The position numbers were made by a program, and so were the translations under genes. Positions 38,787 through 47,648 of a stretch of DNA of 48,437 nt are shown piece after piece; within the stretch, counting starts at the first letter, position 1, and each line of letters begins with the position of its first letter. The stretch comes from Elusimicrobiota bacterium (GTDB lineage: Bacteria > Elusimicrobiota > UBA8919). Under the pieces are notes generated by a model, which made no database searches, was not told the DNA's origin, and saw only the letters and a list, made by a program, of their open reading frames with translations. The DNA lies in assembly GCA_016928195.1 (NCBI GenBank), contig JAFGLF010000053.1, forward strand, positions 1-48,437, written 5' to 3'.

Positions 38787-39445
38787 TGCTCCGCCTGTTT
38801 TCTTATCAGCACTTTATCGTTCTCGTTAAGCTCCGACATCCCGTTTATACAGACCTTGCTTCCTTCGTTCAATCCTTTCACAATCTGTATATTGTCGTCG
38901 GATTCCAATCCCAGTTTAACTCTGCGTTTAACCGCCCGGTTATTTTCAATTACCCAGCAATAGACATTGTCTTCTTCAATAATGACTGAGGTCACCGGTA
39001 CCCGGATTGTATCATAATAAGTCGCTGTTCTTATCCTTAAAGGAACTATTGAACCTTCGGGCAGGTTAATATCTTTTTCGGATTCAAGAGCCAGTTTAAA
39101 TAAGCCCGTTACTATGTTCCTTTCTTTGGAAATCCATTTTAATCTACCTTTAATACTACCATATGATATTGAATCGAATTTCTGCCCCGGCTCAAGATTT
39201 AGGATATTTTCAGGCGGGACTTCGGCAACAATGGTTCTTCCGTCTTTCACAACTCCGGATACTTTCTCGTAACAATATGTCATCCCTTTCTTAACTATTA
39301 TAATATCAACGGGTTTCCCGTTCTTATCCCATTGTTGGGAAATACTGACAATCTCTTTCTTTTCTTTATTGCGGATTATACTGCCTTTGTATAACACGAT
39401 AATTATGAAAATCGCTATCAGCAGAAAATAAATTATTTTTCTCAT
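38783..39445 (-). CDS. Reduced RND periplasmic adaptor (membrane fusion protein)
   Basis: 220 residues, against 350-400 usual. One N-terminal membrane helix, then beta-rich sequence matching the beta-barrel and membrane-proximal domains of MFPs (LEPGQKFDSISYG, LPEGSIVPLRIRTATYYDTIRVP, VKLGLESDDNIQIVKGLNEGSKV, the last cited as GLESDDNIQIVKGLNEGSKV). The alpha-helical hairpin that contacts TolC, and most of the lipoyl domain, are absent. ATGA overlaps on both sides place it between tolC and the pump. It may work with a second adaptor or contact TolC differently. Confidence 0.8.
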   Translation of the reverse strand: MRKIIYFLLIAIFIIIVLYKGSIIRNKEKKEIVSISQQWDKNGKPVDIIIVKKGMTYCYEKVSGVVKDGRTIVAEVPPENILNLEPGQKFDSISYGSIKGRLKWISKERNIVTGLFKLALESEKDINLPEGSIVPLRIRTATYYDTIRVPVTSVIIEEDNVYCWVIENNRAVKRRVKLGLESDDNIQIVKGLNEGSKVCINGMSELNENDKVLIRKQAEQ

Positions 39446-40764
39446 GGTTTCTCTTGGGCCCCGGCAAGTTTTTCTATCTTTGCTATAGTAATACTTATAT
39501 CAAAAAGTGTCTGGATTCTGGACATCTTGGCAGAGGTGAGCTGTATCTCCGCGTCATTCAGCATGGTCTGTCCCGCAACTCCGGATTCAAAACTCGCCAG
39601 CACGATTTCATACGAGTCCCCGGCAAGTTTTTCCGCTTCTACGCTGGCTTTATATGTATGCAGCAGCCTCTTGTATTTTACCAGAGTCGCTTCCAGTTCC
39701 ACCCCTATCTCATTAAGCTTTTTCTTATACTCAATTTCTGCGATATTATTGTCATTAACGGTTTTCCTTAGCGAATTCAGTCTTTTCCCGCTGTCCCATA
39801 CCGGCATGTTAAGTTTTAATCCTGCTATTACTTCCTTCTGCATATTACCAAAAATATCCTCACTGTCTCCGGAATAACGGTAATTTAAATAACCGTCAAG
39901 CACCGGAAAAAAATCGGCTTTCTTTTGTTTTATAAGAAGTTTATTCAATTCAAGATTTGATTTTAATATGCTCGTTACAGGTTCTGTTGCAATCATATGT
40001 CTGTGCAGTTTTTCTTTATCATATTCCGGAAAATCTTCTATAAAAAAATCCGTAAAAATGACTTCGCTGTTTTTATCAATACCCAGTAAGTCCTTAAAGC
40101 TGACTTGTGCTTCATCATACGCGGATCTCGCCCGCTGAACAGTAGTATACCGCATTGCTATATCTGCTTCCACTTTTACATTGTTGATCCGCGAAACCCT
40201 GCCGCCTTTAAATTTTTCTTTTAATACCTGTTTGTTCTTTCTAGCGTTGTCATATGATTCCTGTGATATCCTCAAAGCCTCAGCCGTAAAAACCATAGTA
40301 TAATACATCTGCTTTGCGGCAAAAACCAGTTCGTTCCTGGTGGCATCCACCGATAGGTCCTCAAGATTAATAGCCTGTCTGGCTATTTTTACGGCATTAC
40401 CCACCTTACCGAAAGACCAGAGGGTCTGGGACAAGTTCAGACCATAACTTGTACCCCATTCCTGTGAAAGAGGTACCGACACCGGCCCGGTACCCATATC
40501 AAAATTCAACACAGGGGATTCTATATAATTGTCTACAGAGGCCATGGCATCTATTTGTGGAAAGACCGAAGCTTTTATTTCCCTGTAGGTGTTATATATC
40601 TTTTTCCGTTTTTCCTCGCTTATCCGGATTTCTTCGCTGTTTTCCAGAGTCAGGGCTACGGCTTTTTCAAGCGAAAGCTCGATCTTATTACCGGCAGCTC
40701 CCTCGGCAAAAAGCCCGGAAGCTATACAAAACATGATTATGAATATACATAAAAATCTTCTCAT
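39442..40764 (-). CDS. TolC-family outer-membrane efflux protein
   Basis: 440 residues; signal peptide to about 21 (FIIMFCIASGLFAEG). Two OEP repeats: LSLEKAVALTLENSEEIRIS near 29-48 opens the first, and LNMPVWDSGKRLNSLRKTVND, cited as LNMPVWDSGKRLNSLRK, opens the second. It overlaps the adaptor gene by ATGA and follows tetR by 24 bp, completing a tripartite pump operon. Confidence 0.93.
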   Translation of the reverse strand: MRRFLCIFIIMFCIASGLFAEGAAGNKIELSLEKAVALTLENSEEIRISEEKRKKIYNTYREIKASVFPQIDAMASVDNYIESPVLNFDMGTGPVSVPLSQEWGTSYGLNLSQTLWSFGKVGNAVKIARQAINLEDLSVDATRNELVFAAKQMYYTMVFTAEALRISQESYDNARKNKQVLKEKFKGGRVSRINNVKVEADIAMRYTTVQRARSAYDEAQVSFKDLLGIDKNSEVIFTDFFIEDFPEYDKEKLHRHMIATEPVTSILKSNLELNKLLIKQKKADFFPVLDGYLNYRYSGDSEDIFGNMQKEVIAGLKLNMPVWDSGKRLNSLRKTVNDNNIAEIEYKKKLNEIGVELEATLVKYKRLLHTYKASVEAEKLAGDSYEIVLASFESGVAGQTMLNDAEIQLTSAKMSRIQTLFDISITIAKIEKLAGAQEKP

Positions 40765-40788
40765 TGATTTATACCGACAGTAAATTCT

Positions 40789-41364
40789 TTAAGAACCAAA
40801 AGTGGATTTAAGACATTTTACAACAAACTTTGATGCGTTTTGAGGGCTCTGTTCTATTCCTTCGGCTACCCGCCTTAGAATTCCTTCGATTACTATTCCG
40901 CAAAACCTGGCTACTTCTTTATCCGTATAACCTTTTATGCCGGCCTTATCTCTGCCAAGCACTTTAAATATATTATTAATTTTTTTTAATCTCATATCCT
41001 GAATCGCTTTTATTTTTTCCCGGCCTTTTTTCCCTATGCCTTTCGGTTCGTTGGTTATATTATGAATTACATTCACGGTCTCCCTGTTTTTTTTGAAATA
41101 CAACCCCATATCACATATAAGATGCTCAAGCTTCGCCCAAAAATCCCCCTTATATTCAATTGCTTTCTCTATCCTGTCATCTATATTTCTCTGGAACATC
41201 ATTATTATTTCAAAAAATATTTCTTCTTTGTTCCTGAAATATAAATAAGGCGTACCCTGCGCCACCCCGGCCTCCCCGGCAATTTCTTTCATTGTGGTTT
41301 CATAATATCCCTTCTTGGATATAAGTTCCCTTGTTTTTTCTATAATCCTCTTTTTCTTATCCAT
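40789..41364 (-). CDS. TetR-family repressor of the RND operon
   Basis: 191 residues. N-terminal HTH (RIIEKTRELISKKGYYETTM then KEIAGEAGVAQGTPYLYF, residues 5-42) with the classical TetR recognition helix; ligand-binding C-terminal domain follows and cannot be assigned a ligand. GGGG precedes the ATG. First gene of the operon with tolC, adaptor and pump; its promoter overlaps a palindrome, so it most likely represses the whole operon including itself. Confidence 0.92.
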   Translation of the reverse strand: MDKKKRIIEKTRELISKKGYYETTMKEIAGEAGVAQGTPYLYFRNKEEIFFEIIMMFQRNIDDRIEKAIEYKGDFWAKLEHLICDMGLYFKKNRETVNVIHNITNEPKGIGKKGREKIKAIQDMRLKKINNIFKVLGRDKAGIKGYTDKEVARFCGIVIEGILRRVAEGIEQSPQNASKFVVKCLKSTFGS

Positions 41365-41378
41365 TTATTACCCCGGTT

Positions 41379-41400
41379 AATGAATGAACATTCATTCATT
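41379..41400. promoter_or_regulatory. Probable TetR operator
   Basis: AATGAATG-AACATT-CATTCATT: 8-bp arms with a 6-bp centre, just downstream of the tetR -10 box and about 15 bp before the start codon, where bound repressor would block transcription. Confidence 0.7.
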
Positions 41401-41408
41401 AAATGTAT

Positions 41409-41437
41409 ATTAAACTTATTTTAATATTATATGTCAA
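41409..41437 (-). promoter_or_regulatory. Promoter of the tetR-tolC-adaptor-RND operon
   Basis: -35 TTGACA (41432-41437), 17-bp spacer, -10 TTTAAT (41409-41414) on the minus strand. Preceded by an A/T-rich stretch similar to that in front of the XRE promoter. Confidence 0.65.
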
Positions 41438-41540
41438 GGATTTTCTTTATTTTTTTAAAGATTTTTATTTTGGGGTAAAATTCCGAGTAAGATTTGTACT
41501 TTTAAGGATATTATTCTGGCGGGTTTTCCTGTTTTTATTA

Positions 41541-44500
41541 TCATTTCCTTGCTGCCAGAAAGCCCCATATGTATTGGACATGCCCTAATGTTCCTACAAC
41601 GTATTCATTCATTAAAAATACATTATTTAAATCAAAATATGATTCCATCACAGGCCACTCTTTGTAGTATGGATAAATATTATCACTTATTTGCGGTAAA
41701 GGGAATTCATCTCCAAACCACTTTAAATCCATTGGTCCATAAACAGAAATCCCGGCAGGAGAAGGCTGATAAACCGCTTGTACTATATCAGCTATAAAAG
41801 GATTCTTAACAGGATTTTCTCCTACGCCGGTTGTCAAACACATATTCATTGGATTAGCACCTGTCGGATACTGCATGGATAACTGGATCATCTTTAAATA
41901 CTCCGGATTCTTTGTTAAATGATATGCTCTTATATACGGCATTAAATCCTGTCCATTCATTACTCCATAGAATATGGGTGTTGCAAAATCTTTTTTTGCA
42001 AGCCATTTGAAACCTGTCTTTTTTGAAAAGGCCAATCCTTTTTCAGCTGTTTTAATATATATTTTTTTTATAGTGTTTTTTAAATCTTTATCCACTCCGG
42101 GATGCTCTGTAGTAAGATACACAAAAGAAGCATTTGATTGATCCCAATGTTCCCTATTGCCAAAAGCCTGTCTTTGTATTAATGCCATATTAGGATTTCT
42201 AAGTACACAAGTTTTTTTAAAAATATCATGCCATATTTCATCCCCTGTATAACGATAGAGTTCAGAAGCTGCATAATTTCTTGCTTCACGAATTTCATAC
42301 CACCAAAGGTATTTATTGTTGATATAATTTTTTTCTGCCCACTGCATTGCTTTAAGAGCACTCCGGAAATACTCTTCTGATAATTCCGGTTTCCTTGATT
42401 TTAGATACCGTGCCAGACGGACTGCTGCGCCTGCATATAAACAGCTGGACCATATATCAGGTGCATAAGCCATAATTAGTCTTGATTCCTGCCAACTTCC
42501 CTCGCCCCATTTAGGATGTTCAGCTGATTCAATACCTCCTCTTATTCCCCCATCAGGCATCTGAAGCCTTTTATAAAAATCAATATTCCACATGGCTTCA
42601 TCTGCTAAATCAGGCATATCATTGTCTGATTCAGGTATATTTAAATCTATATTTTCAAAATATTCTGGAAACATTTCCAGAAGTTCAAGGTGCAATATGG
42701 TAGCATCAATAAGATGATTAATCCTTCTATCCCAGTCCCCTGCATCAAAATATCCTCCCCATGCATTCTCCCCAACAATCTCCTCTGTCCGGCCTTCTAC
42801 CAGTTTTTTAAATGCTTGATCATTAAGAAAAAAATCCAGAAGAGAGAATGTGGATTGATATATAATAACACCGTCATCCGGATGAAAACAGCGAGGACGT
42901 CTATATTCTGTATAAGGCGGTCCCAGCTCTATACCGCTCCTCATATGATAAAGCCCTTTCATGGAAATTTTGAAAGCTTTTTGCCATACATCTTCACCAA
43001 TCTCAAAAGGATAGGATGTCCCTATTCCTTCTACATAAATACGATAGGTGCCTGGTGCTTTAAAATCGGAAAAGTCCATATAATAGACATCTGTAAGATT
43101 ATAGTTACGGTTATTGAATTCAGGGACCAGCAGATTATTATCTTCTATATTTTCCGCTCTTAGGGATATTTTTATCTTGCCTTTATATACAAATTCATTC
43201 TCTTCATTAAGCAGATGAAACTCAAGTCCTTCAGGATAGGCATAAGCTCCCATATCACCTAACCATACGGAAAGAAAACCAACTTTAGCCGGATCATCCG
43301 GACGGAATCCAACCTGTGTCACATGAATAGCTTCACTTCTCATTTTTTTGGAATGATATTTAAAAGTATATGAAGGCAACATATTATCCTTGAAATGGAC
43401 TGTATAAGTTTTCTCTTCTTTTAATGCTTTGGGAAGCGTTAGATACATAGTATGAGTTTTTGCCACTATGTATGATATAGAAGCAGCCTTTCCCATATCT
43501 GTTGGTTTAGTCTTAAATCCAGCTTTCTTTAATATTTTAGGATTCTTATAATTTGGGTCATCTTTTGAGGATATTAAGCAGAAACTACTTTTTCTTAGGA
43601 ACTGCTCCTTTTCTTCTGGTATTTTATTAATTATAGTATCAAAAGTACGTAGTTTATTCATCTTTTCCCCTGTTCTACCTACTGGAGCACCAATCCTTTT
43701 CCCATCTCTACGAACAGTGTTAATCCACTTATCAATTTCTATTTTATCGCCTTCTTGTTCTTTATAAGGAATTTGATTTCCGTGAACAATTGTTCCGTCT
43801 TTAATGTATACTCCCAAGATGCTTGGAGATACTAATGAAGCAAAAATAGGTAAATCTTCTTCTTTAATAAAATCATCCTTCCTAATATTCATAATTGAGG
43901 CAGATACTTTTTGAGAAGGAATACTTTCTATACCCGTATAAGAAACAGTCTTTATATAATATGAGTACTTCTTCCCATAATTAATATTGTCATCTGTATA
44001 TCTATTTACCTGAATAATATCCGTATTTATTTTTTCATACTTTTCTTCCTGCTGAATTGAACGATATATATCATATCCATATATATCTTTTGTATTTCCT
44101 CCCCAGCTAAGATAGATTGAGTAATATCTTGTTTTGGCTTTGACCTCTATAGGAGGGGGAGGTATCTTTGAATCAACTTTTAAATAGACTTTAAATTCAT
44201 AAACAGAGTAACCATAAACAGTTGCCCGTTTTATACCATATACTCGTATATATCTGGCTTTTTGATTCCCTAAAATAACAGTATCTTCTTCACCATCACC
44301 ATTCCTTTTTTTATATACAGTTTCCCAGTCCCGGTTATTATCTGAAATCTGGAGATTGTATTCTTTTCCATAAGCTGCCTCCCATATGATGGTGACCATA
44401 TTAAAACTTTCTTTCTTACCAAGGTCAAAAACTATCCATTGTGTATCTGTGTACCGTGATGACCATCGGGTTTGTATGTTATTATCAATAGAATATTCAG

Positions 44501-44633
44501 GTTTATAGACAGGTCCTTCAAAAGATGATGCTGTTGCTTTAATTATTTTTAATTCTTTGCTATGAATATAAGCAGCAAACAGAATCAAAAATATAATAAT
44601 GATTAATCTTGTTCTTTTCATGATTTTTATCAC
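41541..44633 (-). CDS. Secreted GH9-type glycosidase with discoidin and FN3 domains
   Basis: 1030 residues. Signal peptide 1-25; F5/8 type C (discoidin) domain about 30-152 (YSIDNNIQTRWSSRYTDTQW, ARYIRVYGIKRATVYGYSVY); FN3 domain about 160-248; an uncharacterised segment 250-435; a cellulase-type N-terminal Ig domain about 437-530 (HVTQVGFRPDDPAKVGFLS); and a GH9 (alpha/alpha)6 domain about 540-1025. GH9 catalytic features: GGYFDAGDWDRR near 626-637 with both Asp, and Glu near 1007 in FLMNEYVVG. Likely endo- or exo-glucanase-like, exact glycan unknown. GTG at 44633 overlaps the upstream stop as GTGA; an ATG at 44621 is the alternative. Confidence 0.85.
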   Translation of the reverse strand: MIKIMKRTRLIIIIFLILFAAYIHSKELKIIKATASSFEGPVYKPEYSIDNNIQTRWSSRYTDTQWIVFDLGKKESFNMVTIIWEAAYGKEYNLQISDNNRDWETVYKKRNGDGEEDTVILGNQKARYIRVYGIKRATVYGYSVYEFKVYLKVDSKIPPPPIEVKAKTRYYSIYLSWGGNTKDIYGYDIYRSIQQEEKYEKINTDIIQVNRYTDDNINYGKKYSYYIKTVSYTGIESIPSQKVSASIMNIRKDDFIKEEDLPIFASLVSPSILGVYIKDGTIVHGNQIPYKEQEGDKIEIDKWINTVRRDGKRIGAPVGRTGEKMNKLRTFDTIINKIPEEKEQFLRKSSFCLISSKDDPNYKNPKILKKAGFKTKPTDMGKAASISYIVAKTHTMYLTLPKALKEEKTYTVHFKDNMLPSYTFKYHSKKMRSEAIHVTQVGFRPDDPAKVGFLSVWLGDMGAYAYPEGLEFHLLNEENEFVYKGKIKISLRAENIEDNNLLVPEFNNRNYNLTDVYYMDFSDFKAPGTYRIYVEGIGTSYPFEIGEDVWQKAFKISMKGLYHMRSGIELGPPYTEYRRPRCFHPDDGVIIYQSTFSLLDFFLNDQAFKKLVEGRTEEIVGENAWGGYFDAGDWDRRINHLIDATILHLELLEMFPEYFENIDLNIPESDNDMPDLADEAMWNIDFYKRLQMPDGGIRGGIESAEHPKWGEGSWQESRLIMAYAPDIWSSCLYAGAAVRLARYLKSRKPELSEEYFRSALKAMQWAEKNYINNKYLWWYEIREARNYAASELYRYTGDEIWHDIFKKTCVLRNPNMALIQRQAFGNREHWDQSNASFVYLTTEHPGVDKDLKNTIKKIYIKTAEKGLAFSKKTGFKWLAKKDFATPIFYGVMNGQDLMPYIRAYHLTKNPEYLKMIQLSMQYPTGANPMNMCLTTGVGENPVKNPFIADIVQAVYQPSPAGISVYGPMDLKWFGDEFPLPQISDNIYPYYKEWPVMESYFDLNNVFLMNEYVVGTLGHVQYIWGFLAARK

Positions 44634-45277
44634 CGGTTATTATGATTTTTTTCGAGCGACATATTGTCTATTTCGATAAAACCTTCTTCGCCGTCAATAG
44701 ACGAAGAAGCCAAGAAATACATCTTATATATCAAAGCAAGATTGAGCTCAACCCGCTCTTTTCCCCAGCCGCCCTGTTTGAAATCCGAAAAAGGTATGAA
44801 ATATTCCGTCCATTCAGCCGGTGTCTTGTTTATATGGTACGAATGAAAATCCCAGTCCTTCACCGGTTCGGTGGCTAATTCTATCCGCATCTTTTTCCCG
44901 CTTCCCCTTATCCAGAACCTTATGCCCTTGTATCCCGACCAGTCCCTGACCTCAGGAAAGGTGAGCGTGAATGCTGAAAACCTGTACTCATACCGCGGTC
45001 CAAGTACATAATCCAGCCTCAGGGCTCCACCGCCTTTGTTCCTGCCACGGACTAATTTAATAATAGCAGATGAATTACCGCCAGCAGAGGAATCGTCTTC
45101 TGTATTCCACTCCCCGCCAAGGTTAGCCCTTAGATTCATATCATTAAAATCATCAACTGTGAGTGATTCCACTTGCTTAACAATACTGTCTGTTAAATTA
45201 TTAGTTGGTGATAGTTTAACATTCTTACTATTACAAGCCGTAATTAATATCATTAATAAAATAGATAACTTTATCAT
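44630..45277 (-). CDS. Lipoprotein with CIA30/CBM11-like carbohydrate-binding domain
   Basis: 215 residues. Lipobox LITAC near the N-terminus, then a single jelly-roll-like domain with the pattern of CIA30/CBM11 modules: VDDFNDMNLRANLGGEWN, GGALRLDYVLG, WSGYKGIRFWIRGSGKKMRIEL (cited as WSGYKGIRFWIRGSGKK), and a final FIEIDNMSL. Such domains bind glycans at the cell surface. Start at the ATG two bases after the DUF1801 stop. Directly followed by the GH9 gene with a GTGA overlap, so the two probably act on the same polysaccharide. Confidence 0.75.
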   Translation of the reverse strand: MIKLSILLMILITACNSKNVKLSPTNNLTDSIVKQVESLTVDDFNDMNLRANLGGEWNTEDDSSAGGNSSAIIKLVRGRNKGGGALRLDYVLGPRYEYRFSAFTLTFPEVRDWSGYKGIRFWIRGSGKKMRIELATEPVKDWDFHSYHINKTPAEWTEYFIPFSDFKQGGWGKERVELNLALIYKMYFLASSSIDGEEGFIEIDNMSLEKNHNNR

Positions 45278-45279
45278 TT

Positions 45280-45624
45280 TCAACACGTACAAACGGCTTT
45301 TTTATTAACCATCTTGATTAATTTTACCAGTTTTTTCTCATCAATATCTTTAAGTGTATGAATTTTTATATGCCTCATTGTCTTACCGCTGCCCTCAAAA
45401 AGACCTGCCTCTTTTTTACTTAAACCGGCGATAGCAAAGCCGACATTTACTTTATCTTTCAAGGCAACGATATAAAATTTATTTCCTGAAAAAGTTACAA
45501 CTCCCCAGGCTGTTTTCTCGTCACAACCAGGAAGAGTTTTTAAAATGATATTCCTGACCTTCTTCAAAATTTCTTTTTGAGGGGATTTTTGTTTTTCTAT
45601 GTACTTTTTAACTTCTTTGTTCAT
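45280..45624 (-). CDS. DUF1801 (YdhG-like) protein
   Basis: 114 residues. MNKEVKKYIEKQKSPQKEIL and AWGVVTFSGNKFYIVALKDKV (cited as AWGVVTFSGNKFYIVALK) with FAIAGLSKKEAGLFEGSGK match the small DUF1801 fold, whose biochemical role is not established. Ends CTC with a terminal Cys-Thr-Cys. It lies 15 bp after the AlkD gene; co-transcription is likely. Confidence 0.75.
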   Translation of the reverse strand: MNKEVKKYIEKQKSPQKEILKKVRNIILKTLPGCDEKTAWGVVTFSGNKFYIVALKDKVNVGFAIAGLSKKEAGLFEGSGKTMRHIKIHTLKDIDEKKLVKLIKMVNKKAVCTC

Positions 45625-45639
45625 AGGTTGCTCCTTTCA

Positions 45640-46347
45640 TTACTTTTTCATTGCTCTTCGTCTTAATTCTTCCGGCATTTTTTCTATGGCATACCGAAGT
45701 GCGGTTCTCGGCATCTCTGCCTTGTGCTTTAGAACATATTTAAACACTTCGGTTTGATGTGATTGACCGGCAACTTTAAGCATCCAGCCATATCCTTTTT
45801 GTACCAAATCATCGCTATCCAAAAGCAATATATCGGCTATTTCAAAAATATCTTTTAAGAACTTGCCTGCTCTGGCAGGGACAATCAGCGATACCGCCGA
45901 GGCGCGGCGCACCCAACGGTTTTTGGATTTCGCCCATCTCTTTAAATCCGCCAGATACTTCGGATATATTTCCAAGAATGCACCGATTGTATGATTGCAC
46001 AAGGTGTCACAGGCAGCCCAATTGCTGACATAACAATTTACCCACCTTTCAAAAACCTTAAAATCCTGCGGTTCGTATTGTTTATTAATATAATATGACC
46101 AGTTACAGGCAATAAAAGATTCTTCCATATAGCCGGACCGCCATAGCTCTTCGCACAAGTTGAATATTTTTGCTTTTTCAAAATCCCTGATGCAGGCATA
46201 ATACTTTTTGGCGATTTTACCTACAACTGCTGTTTTTATGCCGTATAATTTTATTTTTTCCTTAAAAAAACTCTCTCCTGTGGACTTAATCCCAGGGTCT
46301 GCATTTTCCTTTAGTTCTTTGCGGATTTCTGTAATTACTTTATTCAT
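45640..46347 (-). CDS. alkD: AlkD-type DNA alkylation repair glycosylase
   Basis: 235 residues, HEAT-like repeat glycosylase that excises cationic alkylpurines without base flipping. The catalytic motif WAACD (Trp near 111, Asp near 115) corresponds to AlkD Trp109 and Asp113, and the DNA-contacting NRWVRRASAV with conserved Arg is present near 142-151. C-terminal WMLKVAGQ and PRTALRYAIEKMP are typical. Length matches B. cereus AlkD. Confidence 0.92.
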   Translation of the reverse strand: MNKVITEIRKELKENADPGIKSTGESFFKEKIKLYGIKTAVVGKIAKKYYACIRDFEKAKIFNLCEELWRSGYMEESFIACNWSYYINKQYEPQDFKVFERWVNCYVSNWAACDTLCNHTIGAFLEIYPKYLADLKRWAKSKNRWVRRASAVSLIVPARAGKFLKDIFEIADILLLDSDDLVQKGYGWMLKVAGQSHQTEVFKYVLKHKAEMPRTALRYAIEKMPEELRRRAMKK

Positions 46348-46374
46348 AAATTGAAATATAGGCTGTCCCTGTTT

Positions 46375-47337
46375 TTATTGAAACAAAGGTGCTATTCTAT
46401 CTATACGGTTTGTCCAAATCCCGCCTCTATAATTCTTAGGTATTTTCTGTAAATCTTCTTTTTTATCAAAACCCTCCGACCATTTTCCCTCCCCGTTTAC
46501 AAGTACAAAAATAGACCCGGCTTTTTCTATTCTATCAATAAAACGGTGAGGCCATCCCCACATTATTCTTGTATATTTTAGAGGTAAATAAAAAAAACTA
46601 TTTTTCATTGAAGGCGGAATATAACCTGTCCATCCTAAAAGCAGGTAAGGAATCAGGGCCCTTTTCACGGTTGCTTTCGACATAACCCGAAGATTAGGTA
46701 ATTTTTGTTCAAGTGAAGCAATCGGTCTGTCTCCCCCATAAACTATAAGTTGACTCAAACGGGTTTCGGGTATATTTTTTAGGTATTCGGCCAGGAGTTC
46801 TCCCTCTTCCAAATCATTGCTTTTAATATTAATTAAAAACACCTGATCAGGAAAATATTTAAGAACTTCATCTAATGAAGGCATAAGCCCTATGCCCTTT
46901 CCACGAAATGGATATGTTTTTCCATTATCAGCGGTATACCCATATCCAACATCCAGTAATTTTAATTCTTCCATACTATATTCTCTTGTATTGCCATTCC
47001 CATTTGTCCTGTACTCAAGATACCAATCATGGAAAACAGCAAATTCTCCATCTTTAGTTAGTTGAACATCAAACTCAACTATGTCAGCACCAGCTTTAAA
47101 GGCAGCTTCCATAGACGGAATGGTATTTTCCAGATAAGGATGTTCCGGTTTATATATTCGTTGAGCGGTATTTGTTTTACCCGTTATACCTTTCATGGAG
47201 AAACTTTGAGCTAATCCCCTATGGGCAAGAAGCAAAGGTCTGCTATCATGTTTTTTTACAAAAAAAGAACTATTATTCAGATAAACAAAAACAATCAGCA
47301 AAATAATAAACCAAGCTATTTCTTTAAATTTACTCAT
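46375..47337 (-). CDS. Membrane-anchored glycerophosphodiester phosphodiesterase
   Basis: 320 residues. One N-terminal membrane helix (about 5-25), then a GDPD TIM barrel: AHRGLAQSF near 38-46 with catalytic His-Arg, ENTIPSMEAAFKAGADIVEFDVQLTKDGE (cited as ENTIPSMEAAFKAGAD and VEFDVQLTKDG) with metal-binding Glu and Asp, and VFHDWYLEYRTNG with catalytic His. Hydrolyses deacylated phospholipids to glycerol-3-phosphate. The anchor indicates action outside the cytoplasm. No Shine-Dalgarno is obvious. Confidence 0.92.
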   Translation of the reverse strand: MSKFKEIAWFIILLIVFVYLNNSSFFVKKHDSRPLLLAHRGLAQSFSMKGITGKTNTAQRIYKPEHPYLENTIPSMEAAFKAGADIVEFDVQLTKDGEFAVFHDWYLEYRTNGNGNTREYSMEELKLLDVGYGYTADNGKTYPFRGKGIGLMPSLDEVLKYFPDQVFLINIKSNDLEEGELLAEYLKNIPETRLSQLIVYGGDRPIASLEQKLPNLRVMSKATVKRALIPYLLLGWTGYIPPSMKNSFFYLPLKYTRIMWGWPHRFIDRIEKAGSIFVLVNGEGKWSEGFDKKEDLQKIPKNYRGGIWTNRIDRIAPLFQ

Positions 47338-47375
47338 TTCGCATTATAAGAATCTTTTTTCTGCTTTAAATATCG

Positions 47376-47453
47376 TTACCATTCTTTCAGCCGAATTTTT
47401 CCCAGCCTGTTTTCAGAATCGCCCTGGAAAAGAACTTCAACTTTATTTTTCAT
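47376..47453 (-). CDS. Possible 25-residue ORF with strong ribosome site
   Basis: ATG preceded by AGGAGG at good spacing; reads 25 residues starting MKNKVEVLFQGDSENRLG and ending LKEW. The ribosome site is better than chance, but the length and the neighbouring gene remnant suggest the front end of a gene whose remainder is lost. I do not recognise a family. Confidence 0.35.
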   Translation of the reverse strand: MKNKVEVLFQGDSENRLGKIRLKEW

Positions 47454-47483
47454 CGTTCCTCCTATAAATATGGAAATTTCCTG

Positions 47484-47618
47484 CTACTCGTGGATGGCTT
47501 TGTTGAAAATCCTCAGTGGAGGAAACCCTGCCAGACTGTTTTGGTCAGGCGGGCAGTCCCATTCCTTCTGGTGGGTTGATGCTTCCTTGTATTTCTTCCC
47601 GTCAAACTCGTGTGTCAT
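47484..47618 (-). pseudogene. N-terminal remnant of a SAM-dependent methyltransferase
   Basis: Reads MTHEFDGKKYKEASTHQKEW, which is the characteristic start of trans-aconitate-type class I methyltransferases, and then departs into unrelated sequence and stops after 44 codons; no SAM-binding motif follows. The break coincides with a GC-rich palindrome at about 47530-47556 (CCTGCC...GGCGGG ends) of a type also seen at 3497, 9877 and 21387. The 311-bp region between the phosphodiesterase and nitroreductase genes holds only this remnant and the 25-residue ORF. Confidence 0.6.
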
Positions 47619-47648
47619 TATCTCTGCCGAACATATATGTAATTGTTT

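Noticed and set aside
38783-39445. Frameshifted or truncated adaptor gene
   Set aside because: Clean ATGA overlaps on both ends and a proper N-terminal membrane helix indicate a complete short gene.
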